Shown: positions 20,601 through 30,459 of the stretch, in pieces | Layout of the letters: each line of letters starts with the position of its first letter | How positions within the stretch are numbered: the stretch's first letter is position 1 | Assembly (NCBI GenBank): GCA_028564925.1 | Contig: CM053028.1 | Coordinates: 627,449,380-627,513,379 of the forward strand | DNA: 64,000 nucleotides | Direction of reading: 5' to 3' | From: Lithobates sylvaticus | Taxonomy: Eukaryota; Chordata; Amphibia; Anura; Ranidae | Position numbers and translations under genes: made by a program | Notes under the pieces: model-generated | What the model was told of the DNA's origin: nothing | Seen by the model: the letters and a program-made list of their open reading frames with translations, nothing else | Database searches by the model: none

Positions 20601-21489
20601 TATTCTCCCTTGGGTCAACGCTTCTGTCTTCCAACTGCGTAATTTAGTCAACCCTGTATCTAGACACCTACACACATTTGATACTTTACAAGAGAAATAC
20701 GCAATTCCCCCCAAAATGTTTTATTTCTATCTGCAAATTAGACATCTATTCCAAACATATTCTCCTACCCTAACTCTAGATATTCCCACCCCCTTTGAAT
20801 CACTCTGTGCTCAAGGTCCCCACCAACTTCACCTAGTCTCCTCCATTCATCTTATTCTCCAAGAGTCAGTCCCTATGTCCGAGACTACTCACCTATACAT
20901 GAAAAAATGGGCAATCTTACTGGAAAGACCTATCAGCCTCCAAAAATGGGATAGAATATGGTCCTCTATTTTTAAATCCTCCAAATGTGTCACTCAGAGG
21001 GAAACATCTATAAAAATTCTTATGTTCTGGTACAAAACCCCTGAAGTCATCCATAAATATGACCCCTCGACCCCGGCCCACTGTTGGCGCTGCGGACTCT
21101 CAGTTGGTTCCCTATATCATATTTTCTGGCAATGCCCCCTGATCCAACCTCTCTGGCAGGAAGCAATGGAGCTAATACAGAAGGTAATAGACGTATCTTT
21201 GCCACTCGATCCCATTCATTATTTGCTAGGCCTCCCCTTCCCAGGTATCACAAAACAGGGCAACCGCCTGGTGACCTACTTTTTGCTGGCTGCCAGGCGA
21301 CTAATCCCCCTTTGTTGGCTTTCCACATCCACCCCTCCCAAATCTAGACTCCTTCAACTCATAACGGATATCCGCAGGATGGAATACATGAGAGCCTCTG
21401 TCCACGATTGTATCCCCCAATTTAACAAAATATGGGACCTTTGGGACATGTCTGAATATGGCACCCCTTTACCTGATACCGCACTTTGA
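17658..21489 (+). CDS. L1 ORF2: endonuclease-reverse transcriptase, one frameshift
   Basis: The start MALKLLSYNVKGLN opens an APE-like endonuclease with VQETHFRTG, VNVYAPN, GGDFNLVMSP, YSRLDHFLIS and WSDHAPISLD. The reverse transcriptase shows SPGPDGLPYSYYK, YRPIALLNSDYKIFTKIL, LSLDAQKAFDRLSW, NGTRQGCPLSPLLF, the catalytic FADD (706-709) and SLKYLGIRL. The thumb and C-terminal region continue in another frame (ILPRLLYHFETLPVAIPLSQ) and end with a Cys/His patch (CWRCGLSVGSLYHIFWQC). The first frame closes at 20057 and the second is open from before 20119 to 21489. The change falls at a run of ten C (20029-20038). Everything else is open, about 1275 codons, a normal ORF2 length. The product would prime reverse transcription at a nicked target. 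Confidence 0.93.
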
Positions 21490-21780
21490 TTAGCCGTACC
21501 ATCCATTCCTCCTTACCAGATACGACACCCCAGTGAATCCTCAATGCCCTAAGTGCTTCCCTGAATTGTATACTGACTTGTATTGTATTTGGCTTATTCC
21601 CCTATGTTGTAAGTTATATGTACTTTAATTCAACCCGTACATGTGTTCTCCTTTGTTGTTTTTTAGGTGGTTCACATGTGTGAACCCCATTTTTCTTCGT
21701 TGTCTGAATTTGAATATGCATTTATGACACTGCATTTTCTGTAACTTAGAAACTTTCAATAAAAACACAATTTAAAAAAA
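21490..21780 (+). other. L1 3' UTR, AATAAA and poly(A)
   Basis: The 3' UTR is about 290 nt, with AATAAA at 21758-21763 and about seven A at 21774-21780 before the duplicated target site. No other structure is seen. Confidence 0.85.
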
Positions 21781-21795
21781 AAATGGTGGCAGCAC
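21781..21795. repeat. Right target-site duplication of the plus-strand L1
   Basis: An exact copy of 15678-15692 marks where satellite sequence resumes after the L1 tail. Confidence 0.92.
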
Positions 21796-24700
21796 CTGCA
21801 TAGAGCAGCAATGCCAACAAAATTCATCATCGTGGAAGGTGAGTTTGGACACTTTCGAGCACATTTCTCCCTTGGAATCCTACAAAAATAATCCCTGAAA
21901 GTATAATCCTTCCTTGACAAGGCAAAGATTTCAGCAACATCTTAATCACTATTCCTTCAACAAATGGTGAACATGTTTGTCAACCTCCAATGTAAACTAC
22001 TTGTAGAAATCAAGTAGTAATAATTAAGATGCCTGTTTGCCAACATCCTATTCTAAAGAAAAATCATTTTGCAATTCTTTTCTCTCAAATCGTAACATTT
22101 CTTGATGCATTATATTGGCTGTCTTGATTCATTTGGATGTCCTTTTGGTAACCCGAGCAACGTTTTAAAAGCACCTCACAGTCTTGTTCAGCGCAGTAAC
22201 AGGCGAGACTACAATGCAGATGGAGTAATTTTGTTTTCACCTCTTTAAAAACAGAATGGTCTGGCATGTTTCCTTTGCTTCCGAAAGAATGGTTTGTCAG
22301 TGAGAACAGTCTTTTCTTTGTCTTTCTAACATATAAAGCCCCAGAATCTTTCCTTGGGTTCCATGAGCGTTGTTTCCATTTTTCATTTCCTCCAAGCGCA
22401 GAAATCAAAGGAAAAACATTGGCAGTGACTGCCCATCGCACTGCTAATAATCTCCCCTAATAGAAATATCATGTCATTTTTTTTCTTTTCTATCTAGCAT
22501 TTAGTAAAAAGAGGCATAGTTTACAAATGAGACCAAAACACAAAATTGGAAACTCAGCTTTTTTTGAAACAAAAGAAGACTCTAAGCACTCAAAACAACC
22601 ACTCTGAATGAGCTCCCTCCTGCCATCTTCCCATCTAGAAAGATGACCAAGTCATCAAATGGTGGCATCACCTGCATAGAGCAGCACTGCCAACAGGATT
22701 CCTAATGAGACAAGAACCCTAAAATTCATCATCGTGGAAGGTGAGTTTGGACACTTTCGAGCACATTTCTCCCTTTGAATCCTACAAAAGTGATCCCTGA
22801 AAGTACAGTCCTACCTTGACAAGGCAAAGATTTCAGCAACATCTTAATCACTATTCCTTCAACAAATGGTGAACATGTTTGTCAACCTCCAATGTAAACT
22901 ACTTGTAGAAATCAAGTAGTAATAATTAAGATGCCTGTTTGCCAACATCCTATTCTAAAGAAAAATCATTTTGCAATTCTTTTCTCTCAAATCGTAACAT
23001 TTCTTGATGCCTTATATTGGCTATCTAGATTCATTTGGATGTCCCTTTGGTAACCCGAGCAACGTTTTAAAAGCGCCTCACAGTCTTGTTCAGCGCAGTA
23101 ACAGGCGAGACTACAATGCAGATGGAGTAATTTTGTTTTCACCTCTTTAAAAACAGAATGGTCTGGCATGTTTCCTTTGCTTCCGAAAGAATGGTTTGTC
23201 AGTGAGAACAGTCTTTTCTTTGTCTTTCTAACATATAAAGCCCCAGAATCTTTCCTTGGGTTCCATGAGCGTTGTTTCCATTTTGCATTTCCTCCAAGCG
23301 CAGAAATCAAAGGAAAAACATTGGCAGTGACTGCCAATCGCACTGCTAATAATCTTCCCTAATAGAAATATCATGTCATTTTTTTTCTTTTCCATCTAGC
23401 ATTTAGTAAAAAGAGGCATAGTTTACAAATGAGACCAAAACAAAAAATTGGAATCTCAGCTTTTTTTGAAACAAAAGAAGACTCTAAGCACTCAAAACAA
23501 CCACTCTGAATGAGCTCCCTCCTGCCATCTTCCCATCTAGAAAGATGACCAAGTCATCAAATGGTGGCAGCACCTGCATATAGCAGCACTGCCAACAGGA
23601 TTGCTAATGAGACAAGAACCCTAAAATTCATCATCGTGGAAGGTGAGTTTGGACACTTTCGAGCACATTTCTCCCTTTGACTCCTACAGAAATGATCCCT
23701 GAAAGTATAGTCCTACCTTGACAAGACAAAGATTTCAGCAACATCTTAATCACAATTCCTTCAACAAATGGTGAACATGTTTGTCAACCTCCAATGTAAA
23801 CTACTTGTAGAAATCAAGTAGTAATAATTAAGATGCCTGTTTGCCAACATCCTATTCTAAAGAAAAATCATTTTGCAATTCTTTTCTCTCAAATCGTAAC
23901 ATTTCTTGATGCCTTATATTGGCTATCTAGATTCATTTGGATGTCCTTTTGGTAACCCGAGCAACGTTTTAAAAGCACCTCACAGTCTTGTTCAGCGCAG
24001 TAACAGGCGAGACTACAATGCAGATGGAGTAATTTTGTTTTCACCTCTTTAAAAACAGAATGGTCTGGCATGTTTCCTTTGCTTCCGAAAGAATGGTTTG
24101 TCAGTGAGAACAGTCTTTTCTTTGTCTTTCTAACATATAAAGCCCCAGAATCTTTCCTTGGGTTCCATGAGCGTTGTTTCCATTTTGCTTTTCTTCCAAG
24201 CGCAGAAATCAAAGGAAAAACATTGGCAGTGACTGCCCATCGCACTGCTAATAATCTTCCCCAATAGAAATATCATGTCATTTTTTTTCTTTTCCATCAA
24301 GCATTTAGTAAAAAGAGGCATAGTTTACAAATGAGACCAAAACACAAAATTGGAAACTCAGCTTTTTTTGAAACAAAAGAAGACTCTAAGCACTCAAAAC
24401 AACCACTCTGAATGAGCTCCCTCCTGCCATCTTCCCATCTAGAAAGATGACCAAGACATCAAATGGTGGCAGCACCTGCATAGAGCAGCACTGCCAACAG
24501 GATTCCTAATGAGACAAGAACCCTAAAATTCATCATCGTGGAAGGTGAGTTTGGACACTTTCTAGCACATTTCTCCCTTTGAATCCTACCGAAATGATCC
24601 CTGAAAGTATAGTCCTACCTTGACAAGGCAAAGATTTCAGCAACATCTTAATCACTATTCCTTCAACAAATGGTGAACATGTTTGTCAACCTCCAATGTA

Positions 24701-26101
24701 AACTACTTGTAGAAATCAAGTAGTAATAATTAAGATGCCTGTTTGCCAACATCCTATTCTAAAGAAAAATCATTTTGCAATTCTTTTCTCTCAAATCGTA
24801 ACATTTCTTGATGCCTTATATTGGCTATCTAGATTCATTTGGATGTCCTTTTGGTAACCCGAGCAACGTTTTAAAAGCACCTCACAGTCTTGTTCAGCGT
24901 AGTAACAGGCGAGACTACAATGCAGATGGAGTAATTTTGTTTTCACCTCTTTAAAAACAGAACGGTCTGGCATGTTTCCTTTGCTTCCGAAAGAATGGTT
25001 TGTCAGTGAGAACAGTCTTTTCTTTGTCTTTCTAACATATTAAGCCTCAGAATCTTTCCTTGGGTTCCATGAGCGTTGTTTCCATTTTGCATTTCCTCCA
25101 AGCACAGAAATCAAAAGAAAAACATTGGCAGTGACTGCCCATCGCACTGCTATTAATCTTCCCTAATGGAAATACCATGTCATTTTTTTTCTTCTACATC
25201 TAGCATTTCGTATAAAGAGGCATAATTTACAAATGAGACCAAAACTCAAAATTGGAAACTCAGCTTTTTTTGAAACAAATGAAGACTCTAAGCACTCAAA
25301 ACAACCACTCTGAATGAGCTCCCTCCTGCCATCTTTCCATCTAGAAAGATGACCAAGCCATCAAATGGTGGCAGCACCTGCATAGAGCAGCACTGCCAAC
25401 AGGATTCCTAATGAGACAAGAACCCTAAAATTCATCATCGTGGAAGGTGAGTTTGGACACTTTCGAGCACATTTCTCCCTTTGAATCCTACAGAAATGAT
25501 CCCTGAAAGTATAGTCCTACCTTGACAAGGCAAAGATTTCAGCAACATCTTAATCACTATTCCTTCAACAAATGGTGAACATGTTTGTCAACCTCCAATG
25601 TAAACTACTTGTAGAAATCAAGTAGTAATAATTAAGATGCCTGTTTGCCAACATCCTATTCTAAAGAAAAATCATTTTGCAATTCTTTTCTCTCAAATCG
25701 TAACATTTCTTGATGCCTTATATTGGCTATCTAGATTCATTTGGATGTCCTTTTGGTAACCCGAGCAACGTTTTAAAAGCACCTCACAGTCTTGTTCAGC
25801 GCAGTAACAGGCGAGACTACAATGCAGATGGAGTAATTTTGTTTTCACCTCTTTAAAAACAGAATGGTCTGGCATGTTTCCTTTGCTTCCGAAAGAATGG
25901 TTTGTCAGTGAGAACAGTCTTTTCTTTGTCTTTCTAACATATTAAGCCCCAGAATCTTTCCTTGGGTTCCATGAGCGTTGTTTCCATTTTGCATTTCCTC
26001 CAAGCACAGAAATCAAAAGAAAAACATTGGCAGTGACTGCCCATCGCACTGCTATTAATCTTCCCTAATGGAAATACCATGTCATTTTTTTTCTTCTCCA
26101 T
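21781..26101. repeat. 902-bp satellite, nearly five monomers
   Basis: GGTCTGGCATG landmarks recur near 22258, 23160, 24062, 24964 and 25866 at 902-bp spacing. The first monomer carries the 26-bp deletion also present at 14838 and the left-hand variant CTGTCTTGATTC. From 23 kb on, copies read CTATCTAGATTC, the right-hand variant. The last two monomers belong to variant class II (CATTAAGCC, TGGAAATACC). The segment breaks inside the pyrimidine tract at TTCTTCTCCAT, where the hAT element begins. Confidence 0.95.
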
Positions 26102-26460
26102 TAAGGATGGGCCCGGTGCTCGATGCGAACCCACGTTCGCATCGAGCACCGGGCGTTCGCTCGCTCTGCGAGCCCAGAACTATTTTGGCCGCTCGCATCA
26201 CGTGCGTGTGTGGCGCGCGGCCCCGCAATGCATTGCGGCCGGCGCGGCCGACGCAGTGCATTGCTGGCTGATGATTGGCCAAGCATGCACTGTGACCCCG
26301 CATGCTTGGCCAATCACAGCCCCGGAAAATCGAAGAGCCATAATTGGCTACAGGCAGGACGCCTGTAGCCAATTACAGCTCAGGGGCTGTAGTACACGCC
26401 CCCCCCCTATAAAACGCCGCCACGCCGTCTGCGCCGGTCACATGCTGTTCCGGCGCAGAT
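26102..26460 (+). promoter_or_regulatory. hAT 5' end: hairpins with CCAAT boxes and a TATA box
   Basis: Four perfect inverted repeats lie in 275 bp: 26111-26130/26135-26154 (20-bp stem, 4-nt loop), the palindrome at 26223-26238 (16 bp), 26272-26288/26300-26316 (17 bp, each arm holding GGCCAATC or its complement) and 26341-26355/26361-26375 (15 bp, each arm holding AGCCAATT or its complement). TATAAAA follows at 26408-26414. CCAAT pairs upstream of a TATA box look like a core promoter for the transposase. The hairpins may also serve as subterminal transposase sites. Function is inferred. Confidence 0.7.
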
Positions 26461-26568
26461 TGAGCAGGCAGATTCTGTGACACTCTGCTGCATTGAGATA
26501 GTTAGATAGATTCACTTACAGAGATTGAGTTAGATAGATTCAGTTACAAAGATTGATTGACAAAGAGG

Positions 26569-27088
26569 GGCTTGTAGTGTGCTCGTGGCAGGCAGGCAGA
26601 GCTCCTATATTTTGTTACCAGAAGCACCTATAGGACTTGTAGTGTGTTCGTGGCAGGCAGGCAGAGCTCCTATATTTTGTTACCAGAAGCACCTATAGGA
26701 CTTGTAGTGTGTTAGTGGCAGGCAGGCAGAGCTCCTATATTTTGTTACCAGAAGCACCTATAGGACTTGTAGTGTGTTCGTGGCAGGCAGGCAGAGCTCC
26801 TATATTTTGTTACCAGAAGCACCTATAGGACTTGTAGTGTGTTAGTGGCAGGCAGGCAGAGCTCCTATATTTTGTTACCAGAAGCACCTATAGGACTTGT
26901 AGTGTGTTAGTGGCAGGCAGGCAGAGCTCCTATATTTTGTTACCAGAAGCACCTATAGGACTTGTAGTGTGTTAGTGGCAGGCAGGCAGAGCTCCTATAT
27001 TTTGTTACCAGAAGCACCTATAGGACTTGTAGTGTGTTAGTGGCAGGCAGGCAGAGCTCCTATATTTTGTTCCCAGAAGCACCTATAG
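26569..27088 (+). repeat. hAT leader minisatellite, block A: 8 units of 65 bp
   Basis: There are eight tandem 65-bp units recognised by GGCAGGCAGGCAGAGC and TTTTGTTACCAG. The CTTGTAGTG landmark runs from 26571 to the first block-B unit at 27091, exactly 8 x 65. Units differ only at GTTCG/GTTAG. The 26461-26568 stretch before it carries short GATTGAGTTAGATAGATTCA-type repeats. Confidence 0.95.
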
Positions 27089-28975
27089 GACTTGAAGTGT
27101 GTTAGTCCCATTACACACACAGAGCTATATTTTGTTCCCAGAAGCACCTATAGGACTTGAAGTGTGTTAGTCCCATTACACACACAGAGCTATATTTTTC
27201 TTCCCAGAAGCACCTATAGGACTTGAAGTGTGTTAGTCCCATTACACACACAGAGCTATATTTTGTTCCCAGAAGCACCTATAGGACTTGAAGTGTGTTA
27301 GTCCCATTACACACACAGAGCTATATTTTCTTCCCAGAAGCACCTATAGGACTTGAAGTGTGTTAGTCCCATTACACACACAGAGCTATATTTTGTTCCC
27401 AGAAGCACCTATAGGACTTGAAGTGTGTTAGTCCCATTACACACACAGAGCTATATTTTGTTCCCAGAAGCACCTATAGGACTTGAAGTGTGTTAGTCCC
27501 ATTACACACACAGAGCTATATTTTGTTCCCAGAAGCACCTATAGGACTTGAAGTGTGTTAGTCCCATTACACACAAAGAGCTATATTTGTTCCCAGAAGC
27601 ACCTATAGGACTTGAAGTGTGTTAGTCCCATTACACACAAAGAGCTATACTTTGTTCCCAGAAGCACCTATAGGACTTGAAGTGTGTTAGTCCCATTACA
27701 CACACAGAGCTATATTTTGTTCCCAGAAGCACCTATAGGACTTGAAGTGTGTTAGTCCCATTACACACAAAGAGCTATACTTTGTTCCCAGAAGCACCTA
27801 TAGGACTTGAAGTGTGTTAGTCCCATTACACACACAGAGCTATATTTTGTTCCCAGAAGCACCTATAGGACTTGAAGTGTGTTAGTCCCATTACACACAA
27901 AGAGCTATATTTTGTTCCCAGAAGCACCTATAGGACTTGAAGTGTGTTAGTCCCATTACACACACAGAGCTATATTTTGTTCCCAGAAGCACCTATAGGA
28001 CTTGAAGTGTGTTAGTCCCATTACACACAAAGAGCTATATTTTGTTCCCAGAAGCACCTATAGGACTTGAAGTGTGTTAGTCCCATTACACACACAGAGC
28101 TATATTTTGTTCCCAGAAGCACCTATAGGACTTGAAGTGTGTTAGTCCCATTACACACACAGAGCTATATTTTGTTCCCAGAAGCACCTATAGGACTTGA
28201 AGTGTGTTAGTCCCATTACACACACAGAGCTATATTTTGTTCCCAGAAGCACCTATAGGACTTGAAGTGTGTTAGTCCCATTACACACAAAGAGCTATAT
28301 TTTGTTCCCAGAAGCACCTATAGGACTTGAAGTGTGTTAGTCCCATTACACACACAGAGCTATATTTTGTTCCCAGAAGCACCTATAGGACTTGAAGTGT
28401 GTTAGTCCCATTACACACAAAGAGCTATATTTTGTTCCCAGAAGCACCTATAGGACTTGAAGTGTGTTAGTCCCATTACACACACAGAGCTATATTTTGT
28501 TCCCAGAAGCACCTATAGGACTTGAAGTGTGTTAGTCCCATTACACACACAGAGCTATATTTTGTTCCCAGAAGCACCTATAGGACTTGAAGTGTGTTAG
28601 TCCCATTACACACACAGAGCTATATTTTGTTCCCAGAAGCACCTATAGGACTTGAAGTGTGTTAGTCCCATTACACACAAAGAGCTATACTTTGTTCCCA
28701 GAAGCACCTATAGGACTTGAAGTGTGTTAGTCCCATTACACACACAGAGCTATATTTTGTTCCCAGAAGCACCTATAGGACTTGAAGTGTGTTAGTCCCA
28801 TTACACACAAAGAGCTATATTTTGTTCCCAGAAGCACCTATAGGACTTGAAGTGTGTTAGTCCCATTACACACACAGAGCTATATTTTGTTCCCAGAAGC
28901 ACCTATAGGACTTGAAGTGTGTTAGTCCCATTACACACACAGAGCTATATTTTGTTCCCAGAAGCACCTATAGGA
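27089..28975 (+). repeat. hAT leader minisatellite, block B: 29 units of 65 bp
   Basis: The units carry CCCATTACACACACAGAGC in place of the block-A GCAGGCAGG motif, and TTGTTCCCAG. The landmark CTTGAAGTG goes from 27091 to 28976, exactly 29 x 65. In the right half, CACACACAGAG and CACACAAAGAG versions mostly alternate, giving a 130-bp higher-order period. A hybrid unit (28976-29039) with a B start and C end joins it to block C. Confidence 0.95.
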
Positions 28976-29039
28976 CTTGAAGTGTGTTAGTCCCATCACA
29001 CAGAGCTCCTCTATTTTCTTTGCATAAGCACCCACAGGA

Positions 29040-30447
29040 CTTCTAGTGTGTTAGTGGCACCACACAGAGCTCCTCTATTTTCTTTGCAGAAGCACCCACA
29101 GGACTTCTAGTGTGTTAGTGGCATCACACAGAGCTCCTCTATTTTCTTTGCAGAGGCACCCATAGGACTTCTAGTGTGTTAGTGGCATCACACAGAGCTC
29201 CTATATATTCTTCTCAGCAGCACCCACAGGACTTCTAGTGTGTTAGTGGCATCACACAGAGCTCCTCTATTTTCTTTGCAGAAGCACCCATAGGACTTCT
29301 AGTGTGTTAGTGGCATCACACAGAGCTCCTATATATTCTTTGCATAAGCACCCACAGGACTTCTAGTGTGTTAGTGGCACCACACAGAGCTCCTCTATTT
29401 TCTTTGCAGAAGCACCCACAGGACTTCTAGTGTGTTAGTGGCATCACACAGAGCTCCTCTATTTTCTTTGCAGAAGCACCCATAGGACTTCTAGTGTGTT
29501 AGTGGCATCACACAGAGCTCCTATATATTCTTTGCATAAGCACCCACAGGACTTCTAGTGTGTTAGTGGCACCACACAGAGCTCCTCTATTTTCTTTGCA
29601 GAAGCACCCACAGGACTTCTAGTGTGTTAGTGGCACCACACAGAGCTCCTCTATTTTCTTTGCAGAAGCACCCACAGGACTTCTAGTGTGTTAGTGGCAT
29701 CACACAGAGCTCCTCTATTTTCTTTGCAGAGGCACCCATAGGACTTCTAGTGTGTTAGTGGCATCACACAGAGCTCCTATATATTCTTCTCAGCAGCACC
29801 CACAGGACTTCTAGTGTGTTAGTGGCATCACACAGAGCTCCTCTATTTTCTTTGCAGAAGCACCCATAGGACTTCTAGTGTGTTAGTGGCATCACACAGA
29901 GCTCCTATATATTCTTTGCATAAGCACCCACAGGACTTCTAGTGTGTTAGTGGCACCACACAGAGCTCCTCTATTTTCTTTGCAGAAGCACCCACAGGAC
30001 TTCTAGTGTGTTAGTGGCATCACACAGAGCTCCTCTATTTTCTTTGCAGAAGCACCCATAGGACTTCTAGTGTGTTAGTGGCATCACACAGAGCTCCTAT
30101 ATATTCTTTGCATAAGCACCCACAGGACTTCTAGTGTGTTAGTGGCACCACACAGAGCTCCTCTATTTTCTTTGCAGAAGCACCCACAGGACTTCTAGTG
30201 TGTTAGTGGCATCACACAGAGCTCCTCTATTTTCTTTGCAGAAGCACCCATAGGACTTCTAGTGTGTTAGTGGCATCACACAGAGCTCCTCTATTTTCTT
30301 TGCATAAGCACCCACAGGACTTCTAGTGTGTTAGTGGCATCACACAGAGCTCCTCTATTTTCTTTGCAGAAGCACCCATAGGACTTCTAGTGTGTTAGTG
30401 GCATCACACAGAGCTCCTATATTTTCTTCTCAGCAGCACCCACAGGA
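29040..30447 (+). repeat. hAT leader minisatellite, block C: 22 units of 64 bp
   Basis: Units of exactly 64 bp carry GGCATCACACAGAGCTCC and a TTTTCTTTGCAG or TATTCTTCTCAG stretch. Units 1-9 (29040-29615) and 10-18 (29616-30191) match unit for unit at every variant site I compared, a 576-bp duplication. A three-unit (192-bp) pattern is also visible. The last unit ends 12 nt before the transposase ATG. Confidence 0.95.
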
Positions 30448-30459
30448 CTACCGACTACA

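Larger units (their letters stand above)
15693..21780 (+). mobile_element. L1-clade LINE, full length, with target-site duplications
   Basis: The element is 6.1 kb in plus orientation: a short 5' UTR (15693-15839), ORF1, a 714-nt spacer, ORF2, a 3' UTR with AATAAA at 21758-21763 and a short A tail. It is flanked by AAATGGTGGCAGCAC on both sides. Removing the element plus one duplication (6103 bp) restores the satellite to an 876-bp period, the same as the neighbouring deleted monomer, so the insertion was clean. The insertion site differs from that of the minus-strand L1, so neither shows satellite site-specificity. Only one frame break is seen, in ORF2. Confidence 0.95.

Noticed and set aside
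2657-21780. Satellite-specific L1 targeting, as Tx1 elements show for their target transposon
   Set aside because: The two L1 copies enter different monomer positions (CCTATTC and AAATGGTGGCAGCAC) with ordinary L1-like junctions, and one causes a deletion. The satellite is simply a large target.
26569-30447. Possible CRISPR-like array
   Set aside because: The units are contiguous 64/65-bp repeats without unique spacers, in a eukaryotic transposon leader.
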